Assembly (NCBI GenBank): GCA_016196035.1
Contig: JACPYM010000020.1
Location: 82,564-146,563, forward strand
Direction: 5' to 3'
Length of the DNA stretch: 64,000 bases
DNA from: Acidobacteriota bacterium
GTDB taxonomy: Bacteria; Acidobacteriota; Blastocatellia; RBC074
Made by a program: the position numbers and the translations under genes. Below, one piece after another: positions 1 through 8,220 of the stretch. Every line of letters begins with the position of its first letter. Position 1 is the stretch's first letter. The notes beneath the pieces were generated by a model that had not been told where the DNA came from, did not search any database, and saw only the letters and a program-made list of their open reading frames with translations.

Positions 1-835
1 ACCGGCTGAAAGCGCGCACGCGCAAAATCAGCACGGCCAGCAGCGTGGGCAGCAGCGTGACCAGAAACCAGGCGAACGAATTCGCCATGCCTTGCAAACC
101 GGTGGCGCGCGCGATTTCGCCGTCGCCGAACGACTGGCGGTTTTCTTCTTTGGCCGCGCCGAGCCAGGTCAAATCGGTCAACGCGCCGGTCGTGGCTTGC
201 AGTGTGCCGATGACGCCATTCACGCCGACGATCAGGGCGATGACCAGCACGACCGTGCGCAAACGATCACGTTGGCCGAATTCGTTGGCGACCGCAAAGG
301 TGAACAGCAAGCACGACGCCAGCGACCACCAGGCATAAAACGCCAGCAGCTTTTCGGTGCCGGCCAGGATGCCGAGCGCGCACCAGAGCAAAAGTGCAAA
401 GGCGCTGAAACTGAACGAGACGGGGAAGACCGCTGCCGCCGGTTGGTCGCGCCAGCGCGCCAGCCCATGCGCCAACACCAACGCGATGCTGGTCAGCAGC
501 ATTAACGAGACGTTCAAGCCGGGCAGCCCTTCGTTGTATTTGAAGAGCGGGAAAAGATTGATCTCCAGGCGAAAGGCCAAGCAGGCGAGCAGCAGGACGC
601 GCAAGATCGGCACGATGGGCCAGCTTGCCGCCGCCCACGCCAACACGCCCAACAAGCCGCCAACGGTGATGAACACACCCGCCAGTGTTTTGATCGGCAG
701 TCCGCCAAAAGATGCCAGCACGGCTCCGAAAAACAGCGCTGTTGCAATCATCATCAGGGGCGCAAGCCAGCGCACCGTCGGCCCGCTAGAGTGATTAGCG
801 CGGTTGCCGTTAAATCTTTGGGTAAATTCCTGCAT
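1..835 (-). CDS. O-antigen polymerase/ligase-like membrane protein (partial)
   Basis: An uninterrupted minus-strand frame starts at an ATG at 833-835 and runs off the left edge, giving the first 278 residues. The product begins MQEFTQRFNGNRANHSSG and is dominated by hydrophobic helices separated by short basic loops; I count about six possible membrane segments. This is the profile of Wzy polymerases and WaaL-type O-antigen ligases, and it follows genes for polysaccharide initiation, chain-length control and export on the same strand. In such a cluster the protein would join or transfer lipid-linked sugar repeats at the periplasmic face of the inner membrane. The diagnostic C-terminal Wzy_C region lies outside the window, so the family call rests on topology and neighbourhood. 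Confidence 0.7.
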   Translation of the reverse strand, partial: MQEFTQRFNGNRANHSSGPTVRWLAPLMMIATALFFGAVLASFGGLPIKTLAGVFITVGGLLGVLAWAAASWPIVPILRVLLLACLAFRLEINLFPLFKYNEGLPGLNVSLMLLTSIALVLAHGLARWRDQPAAAVFPVSFSFSAFALLLWCALGILAGTEKLLAFYAWWSLASCLLFTFAVANEFGQRDRLRTVVLVIALIVGVNGVIGTLQATTGALTDLTWLGAAKEENRQSFGDGEIARATGLQGMANSFAWFLVTLLPTLLAVLILRVRAFSR

Positions 836-842
836 TAGTTCA

Positions 843-943
843 TGTACAGCAGGCTGGTGAGCCTGCTGGTGCCTTGCCGAAAAGCGCAGCCGCTTCGATT
901 ACGTTATTGAGCCAGCCACAGCAGGCTGGCAGCCTGCTGTACA
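843..943. repeat. nested inverted repeat between two minus-strand genes
   Basis: The 14-base arm at 843-856 is repeated as its reverse complement at 930-943. A second pair (agcctgctg at 860-868, cagcaggct at 919-927) nests inside, so each side is nearly self-complementary. The arrangement mirrors the element at 2396-2484 with a different core sequence. It fills the gap between the sugar transferase and the polymerase and may be a REP-like dispersed element or a processing hairpin within the operon. Confidence 0.6.
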
Positions 944-951
944 GCGTGAGA

Positions 952-2349
952 TCACATCGCGCCCGTGCCGCGCAACACGGCGGGGATCGTTTGCAACAGC
1001 AATTTCACGTCGAGCCAGAGCGACCAGTTGTCTATATATTCGAGGTCTTGTTTGATCCAGTGGTCGAAGCTGGTGTTGCTGCGCCCGGAAACCTGCCAGA
1101 TGCAGGTGATGCCCGGTTTGACGCTGAAGCGCCGGTTGAACCAATAGGCATCGAAGCGTTCGTAATCGCGCACCGGCAACGGACGCGGTCCGACCAGCGA
1201 CAGTTCGCCGCGCAGCACGTTGAGCAGTTGCGGCAATTCGTCGAGACTGGTCTTGCGCAGAAAGTGGCCCAGCGGCGTGATGCGCGGATCGCGGCGCATT
1301 TTGAAGACCGGCCCGCCCGCTTCGTTAAACTGTTCGAGTTCCTTTTGCAGCGCCTCGGCGTTGGTGACCATCGTGCGAAATTTGAACATCGGGAAGCGTT
1401 GTTTGTTCAAGCCCAGCCGTTCCTGCACAAACAGCGCCGGGCCTTTGGAAGTCAGCCGGATGAGCGCCGCAACCAAGAGCAAAATGGGCGACGTCAGAAT
1501 GAGCAGCGTTGCCGCGCCGAGCACATCCAGCCCGCGTTTACAGACGGCGCGCCAATCGGGCGGCGGCGCGGTGAACAGCGTCAGCACTGGGATGTCGTCC
1601 AGTTGCTCAGCGCGCGCGCGCGCCAGCTTGGGGCTGAACAATTCAGCGTGCACCCGCACGACGATGCCTTGCTCTTCGGCCAGCGCGATGATGTCGTGGA
1701 TTTCGGTGTAATAGCTTTTGACCGGCAGCGCGAGCATGACTTCATCCACAATCTGTTCGGCCAGGATGGCGGCGAATTGATCGAGCTTGCCGATCACGCC
1801 GGGCGCTTTTTGATCGTCAATGAAACCCAGCAGGTGATAGCCGAGTTCGGGATGCCGGTTGATGACTTCGGCCATGCGTTGACCGCGCGGCCCCGCGCCG
1901 ACGATCAGCACGTGATGCAGATTGCGTTCGCGCAGCCGCACCTCACGCAGCACGAAACGTTTGAGCAGCCGGAAGGAAAACAATCCCAGCGAAGCCGTCA
2001 GCCAGAACACGGCCAACAATGCGCCATCCAGCCATTCCCAATGCAACAGATGTGAGAACGCCGAGAGCGTTAACGCGCACAACCCGACCGCGCGCATGAC
2101 ATCCAGCAGGTCTTGATGCCAGCGCGTCAAACGGCGGCTGCCATACAGCGGCAGGGAAGAGAGGCATACATTCCAACCGGCCCACAGCAGGATGAGCACC
2201 GTCAGCGCGCCCAGATCAAATTGCGCCGGCAGGGCCGCAACCGGCTGCTGCCAGACCAGCAAGGTGGTCAGCGCTAATGCGCCAGTGAGAATGGCCAGAT
2301 CGAAGAGCTTCTGGGTAACCGAGAGTGAAGACCATTTGAATTGCGTCAC
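952..2349 (-). CDS. undecaprenyl-phosphate sugar phosphotransferase (exopolysaccharide initiation)
   Basis: This enzyme transfers a sugar-1-phosphate onto undecaprenyl phosphate, the first committed step of exopolysaccharide synthesis. The N-terminal part has several membrane helices and a CoA_binding_3-like region (GAGPRGQRMAEVI). The C-terminal Bac_transf domain starts at KRGLDVLGA and shows the family signatures FKFRTM, RKTSLDELPQL, SLVGPRP and KPGITCIWQVSGR. I chose the GTG at 2347-2349 because GAGGAG sits nine bases upstream. An ATG at 2385 and the longest frame from 2466 are possible, but the 2466 extension lies in an inverted repeat and has no ribosome site. The gene lies between a GumC-like gene and a polymerase-like gene. 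The start is uncertain by about 12 codons; the family is clear. Confidence 0.93.
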   Translation of the reverse strand: MTQFKWSSLSVTQKLFDLAILTGALALTTLLVWQQPVAALPAQFDLGALTVLILLWAGWNVCLSSLPLYGSRRLTRWHQDLLDVMRAVGLCALTLSAFSHLLHWEWLDGALLAVFWLTASLGLFSFRLLKRFVLREVRLRERNLHHVLIVGAGPRGQRMAEVINRHPELGYHLLGFIDDQKAPGVIGKLDQFAAILAEQIVDEVMLALPVKSYYTEIHDIIALAEEQGIVVRVHAELFSPKLARARAEQLDDIPVLTLFTAPPPDWRAVCKRGLDVLGAATLLILTSPILLLVAALIRLTSKGPALFVQERLGLNKQRFPMFKFRTMVTNAEALQKELEQFNEAGGPVFKMRRDPRITPLGHFLRKTSLDELPQLLNVLRGELSLVGPRPLPVRDYERFDAYWFNRRFSVKPGITCIWQVSGRSNTSFDHWIKQDLEYIDNWSLWLDVKLLLQTIPAVLRGTGAM

Positions 2350-2395
2350 GGGTAGTGTCTCCTCAAAGAATCCAGGGCTATTCATGCTCGAAAGT

Positions 2396-2484
2396 GTCCG
2401 ACAAGCTGCCAGCTTGTCGAAGTCTCGGCTCGCGCACCAGTGGGTAGACTGCCACGCCCGCGACAAGCTGGCAGCTTGTCGGAC
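2396..2484. repeat. REP-like inverted repeat upstream of the sugar transferase gene
   Basis: A 24-base arm at 2396-2419 reappears exactly as its reverse complement at 2461-2484, and each arm is itself nearly palindromic (gacaagctg / cagcttgtc). The start of the arm (agtgtccg) is shared with the last codons of rel near 8036, which suggests a dispersed family. It occupies most of the gap between the GumC-like and transferase genes. Confidence 0.75.
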
Positions 2485-2552
2485 AACCGGGCAGTCTGCG
2501 CAGCGGCCCTGTCAAAGAACCGGGCGGTGCTGCGTGATGAATGCTCCTTCGT

Positions 2553-4196
2553 TCAAGCGCTCGTTTTGCCGGAGCGTTGCCGTTGCAGCTTGTGTCGCAT
2601 GAAGGTCAGCGATCTGACGTTCGCCACGGCTGCCGGCAGGTGGTTTGAACGATGCCGGGCCGGGGCGGGCGCTTCGGCCAGCAACTGCCATTCGCGTTTT
2701 TGCAAGCGTGCGAGCGCCAGCGCGAGTTGACCTTGCGGGACAGGCGCCAAGGCTTGGCTCACGGGTGCGTGGCGCGTGAAGCGGTGGCGTTCGAGCGTAA
2801 GCACCGTGGCGAGGCCCGCCAGCAAGCCGACGACGGCCAGCACGGCGACATTCAGCAATGGTTTCGGACTGATCGCTTTGTGATTGAGCGTGGCCGGTTG
2901 CGCCAGACTGATGTTGGCGATCTGGGCCTGATTCATCACATTCGAGATTTCCGCCTCTTGCGCTTTTTTGTTGTAGAGCAAATAGGCCTCTTCCCGAATC
3001 GTGCGATTGCGCTCCAGTTCCGTGCGTTCCAGGCTTTTGACATCAAAGGTGGCGATTTGCGCCTGATACTGTTTGGTCAAGGCGGCCAGACGCTGCTCGC
3101 GTTCGTTGAGCGCGGCCAGATTGCTTTGCGCGCCCAGCAGGTCGGTGGTCAGGTGGCGATGGATTTCGTTGGGCATCGTCGCCTTTTCCTGGGGCGGCGT
3201 TTGCTCTTCGCGGGCCAACAAGGTGCGGGCCTGGGCGAGGCGCTCTTCGACATCTTTCACCAGCCGATGCGTGGGCTGGTATTTCTGCCGCAATTGGGTG
3301 GATTGCATTTCGAGCGCGAGGATTTCGTCTTTGATGCGGTCGCGCGCGCCGGTGTATTTGGTGCGCACTTCGGATTCGATCCGTTCCGGCGTGACCGTCA
3401 GTTGCTCTTTTAGCGTTGTCAGGCGTTGCTGGGTTTCAAGCTTTTCGGTGCGTGTTGCATTGAGTTGCTGCTGCAACTGAAAAAATTGTTGCAGCAGCAA
3501 CTCCCGCTGAGCTGGGCTGCCAGCGAACCCATTGGCCAGATCGAAGCGTTTGAGCGCTTCGGTGGCCTCGTTTAATTTCTGATTGAACTCGGTGCTTTGG
3601 TTGCGAAAGACGGCGGCGGCTTTCTCATCCTGATTCAGGCGCAAATGATGCTCGGCATATTTTTGATAGAGCGTCTGCAACACCTGGGCGGCGCGTTCCG
3701 GCGTTTCGTCCTGATAACTGACTTGCAGGATGCGCGATTTCTTGATGGGTACGGCCTCCAGGCTTTCGCTCATGCGCGTGACTACTTGTTCGAACTGGGA
3801 AGCGGGCGCTTGTTTATGCAAAGAGCGATACCACTCGCCCATTCTGCTGGCCGGGGCGGCTTCACCATCGGGTTGGCCCCAGCCCAGTTGTTGCGCGGTG
3901 GCTTCGAGCACGGCGCGGCTTTGCAGGATTTCGAGTTCGGAGTTGAAATCCTCTTCGGTCAATTCGCCGCGCATCATGTCATTGGTCTTGTCTGAAGAAC
4001 TGACCTGCGGGTCGAGCCGGTTGCGCGTGATCAAAATCTTCATCGTGGATTGATAGCTTGGTTTCATCCGTAAGGTCACGAGCGTGCCCGCGCCGACGAC
4101 GGCAGCGAAAATGGCGAACAGCAACACTTGCCGCGCCAGCAAAATGCGCCCGATGTCGGTGATGGTGATGGGCATGTTCAGGGGCCGTTCATTCAT
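2553..4196 (-). CDS. GumC/Wzz-like polysaccharide co-polymerase
   Basis: A 547-residue chain-length regulator of the PCP-2 type without a visible tyrosine-kinase domain. A first membrane helix at about residues 22-42 is followed by a Wzz-type periplasmic segment with PSYQSTMKILI, long heptad-rich coiled coils (about 200-420), a GNVR-like stretch before the second helix (PKPLLNVAVLAVVGLLAG, about 457-475), and a short basic cytoplasmic tail. Such proteins form the inner-membrane and periplasmic collar linking polymerisation to the outer-membrane exporter encoded next at 4647-5414. No Walker motifs follow the last helix, so a BY-kinase, if used, is encoded elsewhere. The ATG at 4196 has a weak ribosome site; an in-frame ATG seven codons later is an alternative. 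Confidence 0.9.
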   Translation of the reverse strand: MNERPLNMPITITDIGRILLARQVLLFAIFAAVVGAGTLVTLRMKPSYQSTMKILITRNRLDPQVSSSDKTNDMMRGELTEEDFNSELEILQSRAVLEATAQQLGWGQPDGEAAPASRMGEWYRSLHKQAPASQFEQVVTRMSESLEAVPIKKSRILQVSYQDETPERAAQVLQTLYQKYAEHHLRLNQDEKAAAVFRNQSTEFNQKLNEATEALKRFDLANGFAGSPAQRELLLQQFFQLQQQLNATRTEKLETQQRLTTLKEQLTVTPERIESEVRTKYTGARDRIKDEILALEMQSTQLRQKYQPTHRLVKDVEERLAQARTLLAREEQTPPQEKATMPNEIHRHLTTDLLGAQSNLAALNEREQRLAALTKQYQAQIATFDVKSLERTELERNRTIREEAYLLYNKKAQEAEISNVMNQAQIANISLAQPATLNHKAISPKPLLNVAVLAVVGLLAGLATVLTLERHRFTRHAPVSQALAPVPQGQLALALARLQKREWQLLAEAPAPARHRSNHLPAAVANVRSLTFMRHKLQRQRSGKTSA

Positions 4197-4337
4197 CTGG
4201 ATTCTCGCTTCAAATACGCAAATTGCGACGAGCCTCGGCGCGCGCTTCGCGGGCAGCCAAGCCGGTTGCTAAACTGGATGAACGTTGGGTGCTGCGCTCG
4301 CAATGCGCCTGGTCTAACGCTGGCGCGCGAGTAAAAA

Positions 4338-4550
4338 GGCAGGGGTGGCGTGGACAGTGAGTGTTTAGCGTTCAAACCGTTCTGCGCCGTTGCGGCTACA
4401 GAGGGATGCAACTTTGAACGCCAAACACCTACTGCCGCGCGCCACACCCGCAAGTGTTTAGGAGCAGTACCAACGAACGAAAATGTCTTTGCTAAAAGGT
4501 AGCGTGGTGGTGAGGCGCAACGTCTCGCCTTGCTGCGCCTCACCTTTTTC
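4338..4550. repeat. intergenic inverted repeats (gap 4197-4646)
   Basis: This gap between the export-protein and GumC-like genes holds no convincing gene. The 16-base arm at 4361-4376 (gtgtttagcgttcaaa) returns as its reverse complement with one mismatch at 4413-4428, and ggtgaggcgca at 4509-4519 pairs with 4534-4544. A minus-strand frame over 4193-4543 follows these repeats, has Arg/Ser-rich composition and no family resemblance, so it was not called. Confidence 0.55.
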
Positions 4551-4646
4551 GCGGGTCGTCATCGGGTGTGCACCAGCGGCCTTCGAGCGGCACGGCCGTT
4601 AGCGCGGGGAACGCCATGACAATTCAAACTTTCAATCGGATGCGCT

Positions 4647-5414
4647 TTAATACAGCAGGTTCGCGGCGGGAAGCACCGAGCGGAACGCATCCATCACCCG
4701 GGCAATCTTCGTGAGCTTTGAATCCGGCACGAAGATGTAATCGCCATCCTGCAACTGTAAGTCATAAGCTTTCTTGGTATCTGAAATCATCGTCAGGGCA
4801 TCGTGTTGCGTGACGCGCAACTTGCCGTCGCCCGTGGGCCGCGCGTGCAGCACCAAGCGGCGATTGGCGTCATTGGTGAAGCCGCCCGCCAGCATGACGG
4901 CTTGCAGCAGCGTTTGCCCCGAGCGCAATTCAAAGCTACCAGCTTTTTGCACCTGACCACCGACAAAGACGTGCGCCATTTGGAATTCGATCAGATTGAC
5001 TGAGATGAGCGGGTTGACCAGCACTTCGCTATACGCTTTTTCGAGTCTCTGTTTGACTTGCGGCACGGTCTGGCCGCCCACCCGCACCTCGCCAATTGTC
5101 GCCAGCGTGATGTAACCATCCGGGCGGACAACCAACGAAGGCTCATCCAATTCGGTGTGATAGGGAAACTTGATGCTCAGCTTGTCGCCGCTGCGGATCA
5201 AATACGATTCATCCGTTTGCGTAGCGGCTTTGCGTTCGAGCATTTTCTGCGCGATGACTGGGACTGCGGCGACCAAGGCGATCAATTCCACGCAAAACCA
5301 GGCACGCACGAGATGTTTTTTCAGCGGGGTACGATGGGAGTTCGCTGGCACGGAATGGTTGCGGCGTTGTGTCAGCTTGAAATTATTGAAGAAGAGCTTG
5401 TTTCCGTTCACCAT
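4647..5414 (-). CDS. polysaccharide export protein, Wza/SLBB type
   Basis: A periplasmic/outer-membrane export protein of about 255 residues, the expected partner of the GumC-like protein. After a basic N-terminus and one hydrophobic segment (VELIALVAAVPVIAQ) it has the Poly_export motif (YLIRSGDKLSIKFPYHTELDEP, with VVRPDGYITLATIGEVRVGG) and then an SLBB domain (VFVGGQVQKAGSFELRSG, LLQAVMLAGG, LQDGDYIFVPDS). There is no lipobox cysteine in the N-terminal segment, so it may be anchored by its helix. I chose the ATG at 5414 because GTGAGG lies just upstream; the longer frame from 5489 lacks a ribosome site. It is the first gene of the minus-strand polysaccharide group. Confidence 0.9.
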   Translation of the reverse strand: MVNGNKLFFNNFKLTQRRNHSVPANSHRTPLKKHLVRAWFCVELIALVAAVPVIAQKMLERKAATQTDESYLIRSGDKLSIKFPYHTELDEPSLVVRPDGYITLATIGEVRVGGQTVPQVKQRLEKAYSEVLVNPLISVNLIEFQMAHVFVGGQVQKAGSFELRSGQTLLQAVMLAGGFTNDANRRLVLHARPTGDGKLRVTQHDALTMISDTKKAYDLQLQDGDYIFVPDSKLTKIARVMDAFRSVLPAANLLY

Positions 5415-5507
5415 TGTTACCCTCACCATAATGCTCGTGGAGTAAACGGGCCGTCCCTGTCCACCTCGCCGATCACCGTTCCAGTTCAATCTGTTTGGGT
5501 GGTTTCG

Positions 5508-5553
5508 TTAACGGCCCGTTCGTTAAGACGCTCGCCTGCGAACGAGCCGTTAA
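5508..5553. repeat. inverted repeat in the divergent export/rel intergenic region
   Basis: Arms at 5508-5522 and 5539-5553 are complementary at 14 of 15 positions around a 16-base loop. The element lies about 95 bases upstream of the polysaccharide export start on the minus strand, so it could be a leader hairpin or operator for that operon. The rest of the 5415-5840 gap shows no gene apart from the rel promoter element. Confidence 0.5.
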
Positions 5554-5824
5554 TCCCCCCCAAAACTAACTGCGTCTGCCGTCCTAGCGACGCAGGACTA
5601 TGAAACCATAATTGTTTGATTCAAGAATCGGATGCGCGAACCATTTTGAGAAGAATTAGTATGGCTAAGTAGGACTGTTTTGGACATTGTGGCACTCAGC
5701 GCCTACGCATGAAGACGGTGCGAGGGTGAAATCCGGGAATTTTGCCTGGCCTGGCAATTTGATGTGGCATCCCATGCCGAAAGGTTCGCCGGAGAGTGCT
5801 GTACACGAGCTAACGACCCGATGC

Positions 5825-5830
5825 TATAAT
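5825..5830 (+). promoter_or_regulatory. putative -10 box for a leaderless rel transcript
   Basis: A perfect TATAAT lies ten bases before the rel ATG at 5841, and no Shine-Dalgarno sequence separates them (ccgcccgccc). A -10 at this spacing places transcription start within a few bases of the initiation codon. No clear TTGACA-like -35 is visible at the expected distance (around 5802-5807), so the call is tentative. Confidence 0.45.
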
Positions 5831-5840
5831 CCGCCCGCCC

Positions 5841-8072
5841 ATGATTCGAATCGAAGATGTCGTCAGAAAAGTCGAGCGGTTCCATCCCGACGCAGATCTT
5901 GATCTGTTGCGCCGGGCGTATATCTTTTCGGCCAAAGAACACAAAGACCAGGTGCGCGCCTCGGGCGAACCCTATCTGATTCACCCGCTGACAGTTGCCG
6001 AGATTCTGGCCGAAATGCGCATGGATGTCGTGACGGTCAGCACCGGCCTTTTACACGATGTCGTCGAAGACACACTGACGACGCTCCAGGACATTGAGAA
6101 GTACTTCGGCAAAGATGTCGCCCATTTGGTGGACGGCGTCACCAAGATCAGCAACCTCGGCAAGAAATCCAAAGAAGAAGCCCAAGCCGAAAACCTGCGC
6201 AAGATGGTGCTGGCGATGGTGGATGACATCCGCGTCGTGCTGGTCAAACTGGCCGACCGGCTCCACAACATGCGCACGCTGCAATACCTGAAGCCGGAAA
6301 AGCGCAAGCGTATCGCCCAGGAAACGCTGGATGTTTACGCGCCCATCGCGCACCGGCTGGGCATGGGCAAACTGCGTGTCGAACTAGAAGACTTGGCGTT
6401 TCAGTATCTCGACCCGGAGGGGTATACCCGCTTGCGCGAAGCGGTCGAAAAGCAGCGCGCTTCGACCGAAGCCTTTCTGGAAGAGGTGCGCAACCGCATC
6501 GCCGAAAAGCTGGATCAAGAAGGCGTGCCCTTCGTGCGCATTGATGGGCGCGTCAAACGGCTTTACAGCATTTATCTGAAATTGCAGCGGCAGAAAATCC
6601 CGCTCGACAAGGTTTACGACCTGGCGGCGGTGCGCATCATCACCAAAGAGCCGCGCGATTGTTATTACGCGCTGGGCGTGATGCATCAGTACTGGAAACC
6701 CTTTCAGGCCCGCATTAAAGACTTCATTGCCGTGCCGCGTGAGAACGGCTACCAATCGCTGCATACCTCGGTCATTGGCGAAGAAGGCCACCATTTTGAA
6801 GTCCAAATCCGCACTGAAGAGATGCACCGCATTGCCGAAGAAGGCATCGCCGCGCACTGGAAATACAAAGAGGGCAAAGGCACCGACAACAGCGAAGACG
6901 AAATGATGAACTGGCTGCGACGCTTGGTCGAATGGCAGCAGGACACAGCCACCAGCGCGGTGGATTTCATGCAGGCCTTCAAACTCGATCTCTTCCCCAA
7001 AGAGGTTTACGCCTTCACGCCCAAAGGCAAGGTCGTGCAGTTGCCGCGCAAAGCCACGCCCATTGATTTCGCCTTCGCCATTCACACCGAAGTCGGCAAC
7101 ACCTGCACCGGCGCCAAAGTCGGCGGGCGCATTGTGCCGCTGAAATACGAAATCAAGAATGGCGACGTGGTCGAAATTCTGACGACCCCCGGTCACAAAC
7201 CCAGCCGCGACTGGTTGAATTTCGTTGCTACCTCGCGCGCCAAGAGCAAGATCAAACACTGGCTGACCGAGCAGCAGCGCGAGAAGTCCATCGAAGTGGG
7301 CCGCAAGCTGTTTGAAAAAGAAGCCCAGCGCTTGCGGCTCAAGACCCGCACGGTGATTGAAAGTGATCAACTCAATCAGGTCTTGAGCGATCAAGGCATC
7401 GCCAAGCTCGAAGACATGTTCGCCGCCATCGGTTATGGCAAGCTGTTGCCGCGTACCATCCTGTTGCGCTTCATCGCGCCCGAAGAGTTGGAAAAGATCG
7501 AACAGGGCAAACAGACGCGCTTGCAACAGGTCGGCGACAAGGTGACGCAAGCCGTGCGAAAAGCCTTGCGGCTGGGCGATGACAGCATCGTCATCAAAGG
7601 CATTGACGAAGTGCTGGTGTACCGGGCGCGCTGCTGCAATCCGATTCGCGGCGAAGAGATCATCGGTTACATCACGCTCGGCAAAGGTGTGGCAGTGCAT
7701 CGGCAGAGTTGCAAAAATGTGGCCAACCTGATGGTGAATCGCGAGCGCGTCGTCGAGGTGGATTGGGCGGGGCCGGATGGCAAGGTCAACGGCAAACCCG
7801 AACAATACGCGGTGAAGCTGGTGGTCACGACCGAAGACCGCCAGGGCATGCTGGCGGCGCTGACCAATGCCATCGCCAACATCAAAACCAACATTACTGA
7901 GGCGCGCACCGAGATTTTTAACGACGGCAGCGCGCAAATTGACATCACCGTGGACATCAGCGATGTCAAACACCTGGATCGCGTCGCGGGCGCGTTGAAA
8001 GGCGTGGCAGGTGTGATGGCCGTCGAACGCGCCGAAAGTGTCCGGCAGGCTGCGGGCCTGCCACAGGCTTGA
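5841..8072 (+). CDS. rel: bifunctional (p)ppGpp synthetase/hydrolase Rel
   Basis: A 743-residue RelA/SpoT homologue that makes and degrades the stringent-response alarmone in the cytoplasm. It has an HD hydrolase domain (HD at 72-73 in HDVVED), a synthetase domain (GRVKRLYSIYLKL and ENGYQSLHT), a TGS domain (AFTPKGKVVQLPRKATPIDFA), a zinc-finger/RIS region (ARCCNPIRGEEIIG) and a C-terminal ACT domain. The synthetase loop reads RIKD at 291-294, matching the RxKD signature of bifunctional enzymes rather than the ExDD of RelA-only enzymes. The start is fixed by the conserved N-terminus MIRIEDVV despite the missing ribosome site. The last residues (ESVRQAAGLPQA) are encoded by a repeat-like sequence and were probably acquired. 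Confidence 0.97.
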   Translation: MIRIEDVVRKVERFHPDADLDLLRRAYIFSAKEHKDQVRASGEPYLIHPLTVAEILAEMRMDVVTVSTGLLHDVVEDTLTTLQDIEKYFGKDVAHLVDGVTKISNLGKKSKEEAQAENLRKMVLAMVDDIRVVLVKLADRLHNMRTLQYLKPEKRKRIAQETLDVYAPIAHRLGMGKLRVELEDLAFQYLDPEGYTRLREAVEKQRASTEAFLEEVRNRIAEKLDQEGVPFVRIDGRVKRLYSIYLKLQRQKIPLDKVYDLAAVRIITKEPRDCYYALGVMHQYWKPFQARIKDFIAVPRENGYQSLHTSVIGEEGHHFEVQIRTEEMHRIAEEGIAAHWKYKEGKGTDNSEDEMMNWLRRLVEWQQDTATSAVDFMQAFKLDLFPKEVYAFTPKGKVVQLPRKATPIDFAFAIHTEVGNTCTGAKVGGRIVPLKYEIKNGDVVEILTTPGHKPSRDWLNFVATSRAKSKIKHWLTEQQREKSIEVGRKLFEKEAQRLRLKTRTVIESDQLNQVLSDQGIAKLEDMFAAIGYGKLLPRTILLRFIAPEELEKIEQGKQTRLQQVGDKVTQAVRKALRLGDDSIVIKGIDEVLVYRARCCNPIRGEEIIGYITLGKGVAVHRQSCKNVANLMVNRERVVEVDWAGPDGKVNGKPEQYAVKLVVTTEDRQGMLAALTNAIANIKTNITEARTEIFNDGSAQIDITVDISDVKHLDRVAGALKGVAGVMAVERAESVRQAAGLPQA

Positions 8073-8220
8073 GCTTCATCCCCGCCGGCATTCAATGAAA
8101 TGCCCGGAAGTTTGTTACCACCGCAGGCTGCCCCTCCGGCTGCATTGCATCCTATTTCAAAATTCAGGTTCAAAACTGTGGCAAACGAATGCTTTGCCAT
8201 TCTCAAGAGGAGATTCCTGC

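Noticed and set aside
874..2055. A 393-codon plus-strand open frame opposite the sugar transferase
   Set aside because: Gln/Arg/His-rich shadow of a well supported gene on the other strand.
4193..4543. A 116-codon minus-strand frame between export and GumC-like genes
   Set aside because: Follows inverted repeats, has no ribosome site or family likeness.
5345..5365. A TGGCAC ... TTGC match that suggested a sigma-54 promoter
   Set aside because: The spacing between the two blocks is two bases too long and the site is inside the export-protein gene on the wrong strand.
6384..7973. A 529-codon minus-strand open frame opposite rel
   Set aside because: Antisense shadow of a highly conserved gene, with no recognisable motif.
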